Shown piece by piece: positions 1 to 8,314 of a stretch of 64,000 nt of DNA. The stretch is taken from positions 211,784 to 275,783 of the forward strand of contig CAYQMX010000005.1 in assembly GCA_964418745.1 (NCBI GenBank), written 5' to 3'. Source of the DNA: Scleromatobacter sp964418745. GTDB taxonomy: Bacteria; Pseudomonadota; Gammaproteobacteria; Burkholderiales; Burkholderiaceae_C. Both the position numbers and the translations under genes were made by a program. The stretch's first letter is position 1, and each line of letters begins with the position of its first letter. The notes beneath the pieces were generated by a model. That model was not told the origin of the DNA. It saw only the letters and a program-made list of their open reading frames with translations, and searched no databases.

Positions 1-352
1 CGGGCACTTCGGCGGACCGGCAGCGAAGAGCCAGAAGGCCCAGCAAACATGTCGTGTTCGAAAGATGACCCGAAGATCAGCGGTACGACGGCTATGCGGG
101 GACAGCCACCGGTCGCGTTGCCCGGGAGCGGACGTTCGCCAAGTCCTCACCGCGAAATCGCATCAGAACGGCCTGGCCGACGCAGCAGAAGCAGCATTCG
201 AGGCTGCCTTCCCGCCGTCACGACTGCAGTACGCCAAAACCAGACCTCGAGCCCTCCAACAGGCACACCTCGTGGAACACCCAGCCGGCCTGGAGCCGAT
301 CAGGGCGTACGACCGCTTCGAGCGCATAGCCGACGGGTTCCCGCGGCGGCAA
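1..352. other. No recognisable gene
   Basis: Short open frames exist on both strands but none has a good ribosome binding site, family signature or context. The frame running through about 130-365 on the plus strand is fairly protein-like (Ala/Glu-rich) and could be the tail of a decayed gene. I cannot name it. Confidence 0.3.
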
Positions 353-658
353 TTACGCGCTCAATGACAGACGCATCGCCCATCCCATCAGCATCATCGC
401 TACGGCGACCTTGCCCCAGCGCCAGGTGGTGAACCAGTACCGATGGTTCATCCAGATCGCCCGCTGCACTCGGAGGATCGCGCTGAGGAGCGCGATGGCA
501 TTGCCGACGGCACCGACCAGACCGACCGGCGCTGGCACGTGCCGCAACAGCCAGACCCAGAACAATGGCCACGCGACTGCATCCACGACAGCCAGTTCCC
601 GGCGACCCGACCAGACCGAGGCATCCGGTCGCGACGCAGGCATCATCACAATCCACAT
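353..658 (-). CDS. Small membrane protein, unknown function
   Basis: This encodes 101 aa. The ATG at 658 is preceded on its strand by a strong GGGGAGG ribosome binding site about five bases away, the main reason to accept it. Two or three hydrophobic stretches are visible: residues about 23-40 (rich in Ala, Val, Trp, Leu), 41-62, and a C-terminal Met/Ala/Leu-rich segment. Short basic or tryptophan-rich loops separate them. It is probably an inner-membrane protein. It is transcribed away from the luxR/transfer region and has no clear operon partner inside the window. I do not recognise the family. Confidence 0.55.
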   Translation of the reverse strand: MWIVMMPASRPDASVWSGRRELAVVDAVAWPLFWVWLLRHVPAPVGLVGAVGNAIALLSAILRVQRAIWMNHRYWFTTWRWGKVAVAMMLMGWAMRLSLSA

Positions 659-1079
659 CGCGACCTCCCCGCTTCGACCCCGCGCTGGGCGAGGCGCCCC
701 GCGTTGTCACGACCTTGCCATTTCCACCTACGAGATTGAATCGACACGGAAACTATTCGTAACCGCGATCAGCCTTCAGCGGGCGTCACGGATGGGGAGC
801 CGGCCACATGGCCTCAGCCATATCCCGCCATGTTTGTTGTCCCAAGGCATCCAAGCCAGTGCAAGTCGCATGGCAGTACTGGTTGAGAAATCCGCGGTGC
901 GAAAATGCTGCGCATTAGCACAACGTTTTTACAGGCAATTACAAAGATCCTTTGTCCCCTGTAGACAGCGCGGGACCATTTGGTTTCTTCTACGCCTTGT
1001 GTGGATCGTGGCCGTGCGGCCGCGCGCAGATTGGGGCCATCGAAGCGATCTGCCCGACCACCTGCTTTTGGGAGGCGAC
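659..1079. other. Intergenic, no convincing gene
   Basis: Overlapping open frames on both strands here are not supported by ribosome binding sites or family motifs. Composition is locally less GC-rich (about 740-960), as expected for a promoter-bearing spacer. Confidence 0.3.
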
Positions 1080-1184
1080 ATGCGCCAGTTCTTCGAGGCG
1101 ACGAGGAAGGCCATCCAGGTCTTTTCGTGTCGGTTCTTGACCGCGTTGGTCACGGACCTCTCGCGCGCCCTGACGCGCCACTGA
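1080..1184 (+). CDS. Possible 34-aa small protein
   Basis: An ATG at 1080 follows a GGGAGG ribosome binding site with five-base spacing and opens a 34-codon frame. The peptide is amphipathic, with Phe/Leu/Val-rich and Arg/Lys positions, and ends in RALTRH. It lies 17 bases upstream of the next plus-strand frame and could be a small protein or leader peptide for the luxR region. Evidence is only the start signal and position. Confidence 0.3.
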   Translation: MRQFFEATRKAIQVFSCRFLTALVTDLSRALTRH

Positions 1185-1201
1185 CCGGCGGGCGGTGCGC
1201 C

Positions 1202-1558
1202 ATGGCTGGCCCGACTCCTGCCAGGTCATCTCAGGACAGCCGCCGCGCCCTTGCGCCGTGCGACCGCGATGCCGCGAGCGCCAACCAGCGCGCGCTCCAG
1301 GCCCAGGGACATCGAGGTGAAGTGCAGTTCTTCCTTCAACGCGTTGCCGGAGGTCTCTATGTCGAACGCGAGGACATCCCCCGACTGGGACTGCACAGCC
1401 TCCAGTCCCTGCAGTTTGCCGAGCTCAACCACTTTCGACAGTGGTGTGATGACGACCCTGTCCGATTCGAGTACCCGCGGCTGCACGTCGACCTCAAGCG
1501 ACGGGGCGAGGAACTCTGGCAACTGGACGTCCGCGACGAGCAACGCGACGACGGATGA
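1202..1558 (+). CDS. Hypothetical protein upstream of luxR
   Basis: This encodes 118 aa, unrecognised. The C-terminal two thirds look like a small folded domain: a YVEREDIPRLGL stretch, a helix with the WCDDD motif and a FEYPRLHVDLKRR strand. Codon third positions are strongly GC-rich, like the neighbours. The stop lies 25 bases before the luxR GTG, so the two are probably co-transcribed. The start is uncertain: ATG 1202 has only a weak ribosome binding site. An antisense frame (1543 to 1226, minus) is also protein-like, so strand choice rests on context and the Trp/Cys-containing core. Confidence 0.45.
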   Translation: MAGPTPARSSQDSRRALAPCDRDAASANQRALQAQGHRGEVQFFLQRVAGGLYVEREDIPRLGLHSLQSLQFAELNHFRQWCDDDPVRFEYPRLHVDLKRRGEELWQLDVRDEQRDDG

Positions 1559-1583
1559 GACGCCCGCGCGCCCACCGCTGGCC

Positions 1584-2327
1584 GTGATCGTCGAGCAACC
1601 CGACTACCTCGCGCGCGTCAATGCAATGATCGAGCGCATCGCGGCCGCGCGCGATCAGGCCACGGCGCTGGAGTTGCTGCGCCGCAGTGCGCAACTTCTC
1701 GGCGCGGAACACGCCGCTTTCGTCACCTTCGTTCGTGACGATGCGGACGTCGCGTCGTGCCGCTTCATGCTGGCCTGCGCGCCGGGCTGGTGCCAGCGAT
1801 ACCTCGACGCCAACTGCATTGCCCATGATCCGTGGCTCGCCTACGCCGCACATCATGGCGAACCCGTCGTCGCCAGCGCCTTGCGCGTCGGCGACGTCCA
1901 GGCCCGGCGCGTCATCGACCTGGCCTCCCAGCACGGCTTCGCCTCGGCCGTCCTGGTGCCCGTGCATTCGGGCGCGGGCCATTCGCGGATCAGCCTGTTG
2001 TGCCTGGGCTGCGCACAGGCGGGCTACTTCGAAGGCGACGGGTTCGGCCGCTTCCGGCTCGGGGCCCGGCTGCTGGCCGCCGAACTGCATGACTGGTGGA
2101 TGGCCCGCCTGCGCCGCGAGCTCGTCGTGAGAGCGCGCATCACGACCGCCGAGCTCGAGTTGCTGCGCCAGGAACACCAAGGCCACAGCAGCAAGCGCAT
2201 CGCGGCCGACCTGCAGGTGAGTCCCAGTTCGATCAACTCCCGCTTTCAGCGCATCAACATCAAGCTGGGCGTCCCGAACCGACGCAGCGCGGCGCGGCTG
2301 GTAGCCGACTGCGGTTTGCTCGACTAG
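1584..2327 (+). CDS. LuxR-family regulator (solo, acyl-homoserine-lactone type)
   Basis: This is a 247-aa protein, the usual size for quorum-sensing LuxR regulators. The N-terminal autoinducer-binding domain shows the conserved pattern W-x3-Y followed by D-P-W (in GWCQRYLDANCIAHDPW, about residues 63-79). The C-terminal GerE helix-turn-helix covers about residues 185-243, with the SSKRIAADLQVSPSSINSR recognition region. The frame is open upstream, but I chose the GTG at 1584 because it gives family length and follows the preceding stop. No luxI synthase is visible, so it is a solo regulator that would sense host or foreign signals. It converges on the SelU-like gene with a 4-bp stop overlap. 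A role in controlling the nearby transfer operon is inferred from position. Confidence 0.8.
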   Translation: MIVEQPDYLARVNAMIERIAAARDQATALELLRRSAQLLGAEHAAFVTFVRDDADVASCRFMLACAPGWCQRYLDANCIAHDPWLAYAAHHGEPVVASALRVGDVQARRVIDLASQHGFASAVLVPVHSGAGHSRISLLCLGCAQAGYFEGDGFGRFRLGARLLAAELHDWWMARLRRELVVRARITTAELELLRQEHQGHSSKRIAADLQVSPSSINSRFQRINIKLGVPNRRSAARLVADCGLLD

Positions 2328-3442
2328 TCGCGATCCACCAAGGTCACCAACGGCAGCCAGGCCAGGATCGCCTGGCGCAGGCCATCGGGCCCGAGCGAGG
2401 CCGTGGCCACAACCGGCAAGGTGGGACGGCCCTGCGCGCCCTGGCCATTGAGCATCGCCGCGTCGCGGTCGGCCAGCAACCCGCCCAGCAGATCGTCTGC
2501 ATCCGGCCAGTCCGCTTTCGCCGCCAGCCACCCGGTCGCGGCCCCAGGCCACGCCGCCATCACCGCCTGCACGATGGCCGCCACGGGTCCATCAAGCAGC
2601 GGCTCGTCCTCACGCCAGCGTGCGATACGCTCGGCCAGCGGGCAGACCAGCGTCGCCAGCGGGGCAACCGCCAGCGCCTCCGCCAGGGCCGGCGGCAACA
2701 CCAATTGACCAAGATACCGCGGCGCCTGCGCCATCCAAACGGGCTGGCGCGGATCGAACTGGCGCAGCGCCTGCAGCAATCGACTCTCGAATAAGCCCTG
2801 GGTCGGCGGACTGGACGCCGCCGAGGCCGTCGCGCGGGTCGTCAGTGCGTCCGGCCGCCAACCGGCCAGGGTCGCGACATCGAGCACCTGCTGACCGGCA
2901 TTGACGAGGCCGGCCAGCACCCGCGCGGATTCGCTGGCCAGTCCCGTGGCGATGACCTGGAATGCAATTGCGCGCGGCACCACCTCGAGGCCCGCCTGCA
3001 CCCAACGCCGGTAGTTGATCCAGCCACCCGGCAGCACGTCCACCGTCCACCCGCGCCAGCGCAACGCGCGGGCCACCGGCCCGCTGTCGAAGCCACCGCG
3101 ACCGTCATAGACCAGGATGGCCTGATCGAGCCGGATCTCCGACACCCGCGCCGCCAGCGCAGGCGGAAGGTCGATGGGCCCGGCGCTGTCGCGCGCCAGC
3201 AGCTCGGAGCGGCGTCCAACGGCACCCTCGCTGCTGACCAGTACCGCTGGCGGTACGCACACCGCGCCCGGCAGGTGATCGTCTTCGAACTCGGCGAGCG
3301 AGCGCAGGTCGACGATCAAGGCATAGAACGAGAACTCCTGAACCTCGATGGCATGCGGATGGAATAAGCCCGCCAACGACTCGAGGTCGGCATCGACCGG
3401 GTGAGTCGGGTCCTGTCCCGATGATTTTTGGCCTGAATTCAT
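2324..3442 (-). CDS. Degenerate tRNA 2-selenouridine synthase-like protein (SelU/MnmH-like)
   Basis: This 372-aa protein has the layout of SelU/MnmH: an N-terminal rhodanese domain (about residues 25-165, with DLRSLAEFEDDHLPGAVCVP) followed by the P-loop half (about 166-372). Both active sites look lost. The rhodanese loop, normally VYCWRGG with a catalytic Cys, reads VYDGRGG, and the P-loop position reads ATGLASESARVLAGL without the GK[ST] signature. It is therefore unlikely to do the tRNA reaction and may be a repurposed scaffold. It is divergent from the trbM-virB operon; a 26-bp pseudo-palindrome overlaps its start codon, suggesting shared regulation. The reading frame is intact. Confidence 0.7.
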   Translation of the reverse strand: MNSGQKSSGQDPTHPVDADLESLAGLFHPHAIEVQEFSFYALIVDLRSLAEFEDDHLPGAVCVPPAVLVSSEGAVGRRSELLARDSAGPIDLPPALAARVSEIRLDQAILVYDGRGGFDSGPVARALRWRGWTVDVLPGGWINYRRWVQAGLEVVPRAIAFQVIATGLASESARVLAGLVNAGQQVLDVATLAGWRPDALTTRATASAASSPPTQGLFESRLLQALRQFDPRQPVWMAQAPRYLGQLVLPPALAEALAVAPLATLVCPLAERIARWREDEPLLDGPVAAIVQAVMAAWPGAATGWLAAKADWPDADDLLGGLLADRDAAMLNGQGAQGRPTLPVVATASLGPDGLRQAILAWLPLVTLVDRD

Positions 3443-3444
3443 CG
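3419..3444. promoter_or_regulatory. 26-bp pseudo-palindrome, copy 1 (transfer-operon promoter region)
   Basis: The site begins CGATGATTTTTGGCC and ends AATTCATCG. It overlaps the start codon (3440-3442) of the SelU-like gene and sits 93 bases upstream of trbM. It matches the copy at 54939 at 24 of 26 positions. Related copies are at 21615, 55118, 55639 and 58176. Most likely it is an operator for an element-encoded HTH protein. Confidence 0.65.
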
Positions 3445-3481
3445 CTCGCAGCAGCGCCTGGCGACTCTAGAGTTTGCACAT

Positions 3482-3500
3482 CGGACGCCCAACGCGTCCG
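3482..3500. promoter_or_regulatory. Hairpin in the trbM leader
   Basis: A perfect 7-bp inverted repeat, CGGACGC and GCGTCCG, flanks a CCAAC loop 37 bases upstream of the trbM ATG. It could be an RNA hairpin affecting the transfer-operon leader, or a second protein-binding site. Confidence 0.35.
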
Positions 3501-3537
3501 GCCATGACTCCCTTCGGTACCTCACCTCAGGAACATC

Positions 3538-4131
3538 ATGCCCATGACCACGACTCTAGACCTCGGCCTTCCCCCTGCCAAGCCGGGGGCGCGTCTGCCG
3601 CGCAAGGCAGGGCTGGCCGCACTCACAGGACTCGCGGCCGTGTTGGCCTTGCTCGGCGTCAGTCCAGACGCCCGCGCCGTCGACGGCTGTACCGTCCTGC
3701 TGTGCCTGGCGGCGCCCAAGTGGAGCGCGATCCCGCAATGTGTCCCGCCGATCCGGCGGCTCTTCCACGACCTCGCCCGCGGGCGGTCCTTTCCGACCTG
3801 CAGGATGGGCAACGCGGGCAACAGCAGCACCGGCAATACCAGCGCGAGCAACGCCTGGGCCCAGGCGCCCACGCTCTGCCCACCGCAATACACCCACCTG
3901 CTGGACGTCGACCCCGGCCCGGCCTACAGCTGCGACTACACCGGCGCAGTCTCGGTCGTCATCAATGGCGCGCTGTTCGCACGCACCTGGTGGAGCACTT
4001 CCGGTCAGACAGTCACCGAATTCACCCCAGCGGCCAAGACCCAGCTCGGCGCGTGGGACCCACAGTTCGACGCCGACTACGCGGCCTGGCTGGCGACCCA
4101 GCCCACGCCGCTTCCGGGCGTTCCCCGGTGA
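3538..4131 (+). CDS. trbM: TrbM-like conjugal transfer protein
   Basis: This encodes 197 aa, first gene of the transfer operon. A basic N terminus and hydrophobic stretch (residues about 22-46, ending ARA) form a signal peptide, so it is periplasmic. The segment after cleavage, CTVLLCLAAPKWSAIPQC followed by VPPIRRLF and FPTC, matches the TrbM/KikA family with paired cysteines. The middle is Ser/Asn/Gly-rich. AGGA lies upstream of ATG 3538; a second ATG two codons later is an alternative start. virB1 follows after 10 bases. Confidence 0.75.
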   Translation: MPMTTTLDLGLPPAKPGARLPRKAGLAALTGLAAVLALLGVSPDARAVDGCTVLLCLAAPKWSAIPQCVPPIRRLFHDLARGRSFPTCRMGNAGNSSTGNTSASNAWAQAPTLCPPQYTHLLDVDPGPAYSCDYTGAVSVVINGALFARTWWSTSGQTVTEFTPAAKTQLGAWDPQFDADYAAWLATQPTPLPGVPR

Positions 4132-4141
4132 GGCCGCCGCA

Positions 4142-4699
4142 ATGGATCCCGCCACCTTCCTCGCATTCGCGCTGGCCTGCGCGCCGCAGGTCCACGCCGA
4201 CACCACGCGCGCGCTGGTGCAGGTCGAGAGTGCCTTCAACCCGTGGGCGATTGGCGTCGTCGGCGGCGGGCTCGAACGCCAACCGCAAGGCCGCACGGAG
4301 GCCCTCGCCACCGCCACGTCCCTGCGCCAGTCTGGCTGGAACTTCAGCGTCGGACTGGCCCAGATCAACGTCGCCAACGTCGACCGCCTCGGCCTGACCC
4401 TTGAAGAGGCCTTCGAGCCCTGCGCCAACCTGGCCGCCATGCAGGCCGTGCTGCGCGACTGCTTCGATCGGGCCGGCGGCACCGAGCCCCATGCGGGGCA
4501 TCCGCAGGCCGCGCTGCGCGCCGCACTGTCCTGCTACTACAGCGGCAATTTCACCACCGGCCGGCGGCAAGGCTACGTCCAGCAGGTCGCGCGAGCAGCG
4601 CTGCATCCGCGCCTGATCGCCCTGCCGGCCGCCCTTCCGACCGTCCTCCCGACGACCGGCCCCACCGTCCTCCCCACCACACTGAAGGAGCTGCCATGA
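4142..4699 (+). CDS. virB1: VirB1 lytic transglycosylase
   Basis: This encodes 185 aa. The SLT fold is clear: catalytic Glu in ALVQVESAFNPWAIG (about residue 27), FSVGLAQINVAN, and SCYYSGNF near residue 130. It opens the peptidoglycan for assembly of the secretion channel. The frame is open far upstream, but the ATG at 4142 fits family length and the 10-base gap after trbM. No classical signal peptide is obvious from this start, although the N-terminal ATFLAFALACAPQVHA is hydrophobic enough to be a short one. The stop overlaps the virB2 start (ATGA). The C-terminal tail is Pro/Thr/Leu repeats. Confidence 0.85.
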   Translation: MDPATFLAFALACAPQVHADTTRALVQVESAFNPWAIGVVGGGLERQPQGRTEALATATSLRQSGWNFSVGLAQINVANVDRLGLTLEEAFEPCANLAAMQAVLRDCFDRAGGTEPHAGHPQAALRAALSCYYSGNFTTGRRQGYVQQVARAALHPRLIALPAALPTVLPTTGPTVLPTTLKELP

Positions 4700-5031
4700 C
4701 CCCGATCCCTTCGATCCTTCCGACCCCCGCGGCCCATGCCATCGCCCATCGGTCGGCGACCTCGCGGTGGCCCTCTGCGATCGCCGCATCGCTGCTGGCC
4801 ATCGCGGCGAACGCCGCATCGGCCCAGGGCTTCGACAAGGTCAACACGACCGTCACCAACGTGAACGCCATCCTGGTCACGATCTCGGTGGCGGTGGTCA
4901 CGATCGCGATCATCTGGGCCGGCTTCAAGATGATCTTCCAGGGCGCGCGTCTGGCCGACGTCGCCAACGTCCTGCTGGGCGGCACGCTGGTCGGCGGCGC
5001 TGCAGCGTTCGCCAGCTACATCGTCAGCTGA
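4696..5031 (+). CDS. virB2: VirB2 pilin
   Basis: This encodes 111 aa, typical for the VirB2/TrbC major pilin. A long signal sequence ends at ASAQG (about residue 44). Two hydrophobic helices follow (about 58-79 and 91-109), separated by a short polar loop FQGARLAD, the usual two-helix pilin. Start codon overlaps the virB1 stop. Confidence 0.85.
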   Translation: MTPIPSILPTPAAHAIAHRSATSRWPSAIAASLLAIAANAASAQGFDKVNTTVTNVNAILVTISVAVVTIAIIWAGFKMIFQGARLADVANVLLGGTLVGGAAAFASYIVS

Positions 5032-5049
5032 GCCACCGGAGCGCTCGTC

Positions 5050-5382
5050 ATGCAACCCGAAGCGATCTACAAGGGCGCCACCCGCCCGGCCATGAAGCTG
5101 GGCATCCCGCTGGTGCCGCTGGTGGTGCTGTTCGGCACCAGCATGCTGCTGATCCTATGGGGCGGCGTGCTCGTGAGCTGGTGGATCGCCCTGGCGGTGG
5201 TCGCGGCCCTCGTCCCGGCGCTGGGGTGGATGCGCTTCGTGACCACCCAGGACGATCAACGCTTCCGCCAGATGTTCGTCGCCCTGAAGCTGCGGCTGCA
5301 CGACCGCAACCGCCGCTTCTGGCACGCCCGCAGCTATGCGCCCACCCTCTACCGGGGAGCCCGCGATGCCTGGCACCTCTGA
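5050..5382 (+). CDS. virB3: VirB3 inner-membrane protein
   Basis: This encodes 110 aa with the VirB3 pattern: a short N-terminal segment (IYKGATRPAMKLGIPLVPL), two adjacent hydrophobic helices (about residues 17-55), and a cytoplasmic tail with FRQMFVALKLRLHDRN. VirB3 works with VirB4 in pilus biogenesis. Its end overlaps the virB4 start by 17 bases. Confidence 0.85.
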   Translation: MQPEAIYKGATRPAMKLGIPLVPLVVLFGTSMLLILWGGVLVSWWIALAVVAALVPALGWMRFVTTQDDQRFRQMFVALKLRLHDRNRRFWHARSYAPTLYRGARDAWHL

Positions 5383-7894
5383 CACTCGCCGCACGTCGAA
5401 GTCGACGTCCAAGACCTCGCACCCGGCACACACGGTGCGCGCCGCGCGGGCGGGCGTCCGGCTACCGCGGCCGCGCTACTGGGCCCAGGCGCGTATCGAG
5501 AACCCGCTGGCGCGGTTCGTGCCGTTTTCGTCACTGGTCAGTCCGCATGACGTGATCACGCGCGGCGGCGACTATTTGCGCGTCTGGCGCCTTGACGGCG
5601 TCGCCTTCGAATGCACCGACGAAGCCCAGATCGCCGAACGGCACGAAGCGCTGTGCAGCCTGTTGCGCAACCTCGCTGGCGGCCAGTGGGCGGTCTGGAC
5701 GCACCGCCTGCACCGGGTCGTCACTGACGAACTGGACCATCCCCCCGGCCCAGGATTCGCCCACGACCTCTCACGCGCCTACCAGGCCAAGCTCACCGGT
5801 CACGCGATGATGAGCAACGAGCTCTACCTGACGCTCGTCTACCGGCCCAACGTCTCGCGTGTGAGCCGCGCCTTGCAATCCACGCAGCGCTCACGCGCCG
5901 CGATCGCCGAAGCGCAAGTGCAGGCCCTGCGCGTGATGGCCGAGCGCTCGGCACTGGTTGCCCGCGTGCTGCGCGGCTTCGGACCAAGGCTGCTGGGCGC
6001 ACGCGAACACCGCGGCCGGACGTACTCCGAGGTGACCGAATTCCTCGGCTACCTGCTCAATGGAAGCTGGCGCGCAATTCCAATGACCGCCAGCGCCCTG
6101 TACCGCACGCTGCCCACGGCGCGCCTGTCTTTTGGCGGCGACAAGCTCGAACTGCGCCAGGGCAACGCCCGACGTTTCGCAGCCCTGGTCGACATCAAGG
6201 AATACGCCGATGCAGTAGAGCCCGGGGTGCTCAACGCCCTGCTCTACGAAGCCAGTGAATTCATCGAGACCCAGAGCTTCTCCATCCTGCCCCGCCGTGA
6301 AGCGATGCGCGCGCTCGAGCTCCAACGCGCCCAGCTGATCGCCAGCGACGACGTCGTCGCCACCCAGGTGGCCGAGATGGATGTCGCCCTCAACGAGCTC
6401 GGCGACGGCCAGTTCTGCATGGGCGAGTACCACTACAGCCTGGTGGTGTTCGGCGACGACGTGGCCGACGCCGGCCGCCGCGCCGCCCAGGCCATCGGCG
6501 CAGTCGGCGAAGCCTCAAGCCTGCAGATGGCGCCGGTCGACCTGGTCGCCGACGCCGCCTGGTTCGCCCAGATGCCGGGCAACTGGCAATGGCGGCCGCG
6601 GGATGCCAAGCTGTCCTCGCGCGCCTTCGCCGCGCTGGCCAGCGGTCATAACTTCGCCCGCGGCAAGCGCGACGGCAATCCCTGGGGCGAAGCGCTCGCC
6701 CTGCTGCGCACGCCCTCGGACCAGCCCTTCTACCTGAACCTGCACGCCAGCCCCGAAGGCGAAGACTCCGCCGACAAGAAGCTGCCCGGCAACACCCTCC
6801 TCATCGGCTCGACCGGGGTGGGCAAGACCACGCTGGAGATGTTCCTGCTCGCGCTCACGCGCAAGTGGGATCCGGCGCCGCGCCTGGTGCTGTTCGACCT
6901 CGACCGCGGCTGCGAGATTGCGGTGCGGGCCCTCGGCGGCCGGTACTTCACGCTTGAGGCGGGCAAGCCAACCGGCTGCAACCCTCTGCAGCGCGCGCCG
7001 ACGCCCGCGCGAGTTCAGTTCTGGGCACAGCTGATCCGCGTGTGCATCGAAACGCCCGCACTCCCGCTGCTGCCGGCCGACGAGCGGGCGATCGCCGACG
7101 CTGTCCACGCCGTCGCCATGATGCCGAGTCACCTGCGCCGCTTCTCGACCGTGCGCCAGAACCTACCGAAGGCGGGCGAGAACAGCCTGTTCGAACGCCT
7201 GGGGCGCTGGTGCCAGGGCGGTGCGCTCGGCTGGGTGTTCGACCAGGCCGACGACCGCCTCCTCGACCTGGACGCCGCCAGCGTCATCGGCTTCGACACG
7301 ACCGAGTTCCTCGACCTGCCGGAAGTCCGCACGCCCGTGATGATGTACCTGCTGCAGGTCATGGAAGAGTTGGTCAACGGTGAACGGCTGATCTACGTGA
7401 TCTCGGAGTTCTGGAAGGCGCTCGACCACACGATCTTCAGCGACTTCGCCAAGCAAAAGCAGAAGACGATCCGCAAGCAGAACGGTCTCGGCATCTTCGA
7501 CACCCAGAGCCCGTCGGACGTGCTGCGTCACCCGATCGGCCGCACCATGGTCGAGCAGAGCGTGACGAAGATCTTCCTGGCCAATCCGGAGGCCGTCCAC
7601 GAAGAATACGTGGAGGGGTTTGGTCTGACGGAAGCCGAATTCGCAATGGTCAAGAGCCTCGGCGCCCAGGGCGGTCATCGCTTCCTGGTCAAGCAGGGCC
7701 ATGCCAGCGCAATCTGCGAACTCGACCTGTCCGGGCTCGAAGACTTCATCACCGTTCTCTCGGCCACAACCGACAACATCGCCCTCCTCGACGACATCCG
7801 CGCACGCCATGGCAACGATCCGTTTCAGTGGCTTCCCGTTCTCCTTCAAGAGGTTCAGGATCGCAAGTTTCGAACTTCGAGGAGATCCACATGA
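5366..7894 (+). CDS. virB4: VirB4 ATPase
   Basis: This encodes 842 aa, the usual VirB4/TrbE size. Walker A is GSTGVGKTT at about residues 481-489. The Walker B region reads YVISEFWKALD near residue 675, with Ser where most homologues have Asp before the Glu. ATG 5366 follows a GGGGAGCC ribosome binding site and overlaps virB3, the expected arrangement. It powers pilus assembly and substrate transfer at the inner membrane. Its stop overlaps the next ATG (ATGA). Confidence 0.92.
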   Translation: MPGTSDTRRTSKSTSKTSHPAHTVRAARAGVRLPRPRYWAQARIENPLARFVPFSSLVSPHDVITRGGDYLRVWRLDGVAFECTDEAQIAERHEALCSLLRNLAGGQWAVWTHRLHRVVTDELDHPPGPGFAHDLSRAYQAKLTGHAMMSNELYLTLVYRPNVSRVSRALQSTQRSRAAIAEAQVQALRVMAERSALVARVLRGFGPRLLGAREHRGRTYSEVTEFLGYLLNGSWRAIPMTASALYRTLPTARLSFGGDKLELRQGNARRFAALVDIKEYADAVEPGVLNALLYEASEFIETQSFSILPRREAMRALELQRAQLIASDDVVATQVAEMDVALNELGDGQFCMGEYHYSLVVFGDDVADAGRRAAQAIGAVGEASSLQMAPVDLVADAAWFAQMPGNWQWRPRDAKLSSRAFAALASGHNFARGKRDGNPWGEALALLRTPSDQPFYLNLHASPEGEDSADKKLPGNTLLIGSTGVGKTTLEMFLLALTRKWDPAPRLVLFDLDRGCEIAVRALGGRYFTLEAGKPTGCNPLQRAPTPARVQFWAQLIRVCIETPALPLLPADERAIADAVHAVAMMPSHLRRFSTVRQNLPKAGENSLFERLGRWCQGGALGWVFDQADDRLLDLDAASVIGFDTTEFLDLPEVRTPVMMYLLQVMEELVNGERLIYVISEFWKALDHTIFSDFAKQKQKTIRKQNGLGIFDTQSPSDVLRHPIGRTMVEQSVTKIFLANPEAVHEEYVEGFGLTEAEFAMVKSLGAQGGHRFLVKQGHASAICELDLSGLEDFITVLSATTDNIALLDDIRARHGNDPFQWLPVLLQEVQDRKFRTSRRST

Positions 7895-8298
7895 AGCTCG
7901 CACAACGCATCGCCATGGCCGCCTTGCTTCTCGCCGGCACCACCGCCGCGCACGCCCAGTTCGTCAAAGGAAATGAGGCCGTCCAGGTTCTGTCCGACGG
8001 CAGCAGGAAGGTCGAGACGCCACCGCTGCCGAACGCGGGTTTGGGGGTGCCATGCCCTGCCGCCAGGCAGGGCTGTGCGGGAAGCGGATGGAGGATGGTC
8101 GAAACCTCAGAAGGACTGCGCGAATGCACCGAGATCTATGCGCGTCCTGGAACCTGTCGCGTATCGAGCTATGGAACCGAGAAGCGGTCCCGCCTGTGGA
8201 TCGTCAAGACCCAAGGCCGGTGGATGCAATGTCAACACCCGGACGTGGCCAGCAAGTGTGTCAGCACCAAGGATCTGCCCTACAGCGCAGTCCAGTAG
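7891..8298 (+). CDS. Small periplasmic protein between virB4 and virB6
   Basis: This encodes 135 aa. ATG 7891 (ribosome binding site GAGGAG) overlaps the virB4 stop. A signal peptide (residues 1-21, ending AHAQ) directs it to the periplasm. The mature part contains several cysteines (CPAARQGC, RECTEIY, GTCRVSS, WMQCQH, SKC) that could form disulfides. Its place in the operon suggests a T4SS accessory role. I do not recognise a named family. Confidence 0.75.
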   Translation: MKLAQRIAMAALLLAGTTAAHAQFVKGNEAVQVLSDGSRKVETPPLPNAGLGVPCPAARQGCAGSGWRMVETSEGLRECTEIYARPGTCRVSSYGTEKRSRLWIVKTQGRWMQCQHPDVASKCVSTKDLPYSAVQ

Positions 8299-8314
8299 CA
8301 GTAGGAGAAGTCTC

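Noticed and set aside
1226..1543. Protein-like minus-strand frame of 105 aa
   Set aside because: It is antisense to the frame upstream of luxR, has no good start signal or partner, and the plus frame fits the operon; the choice is not certain.
5366..7894. VirB4 inactive because of the Ser in its Walker B region
   Set aside because: The Glu and the P-loop are intact and the variation may be normal for this VirB4 subgroup, so inactivity is not claimed.
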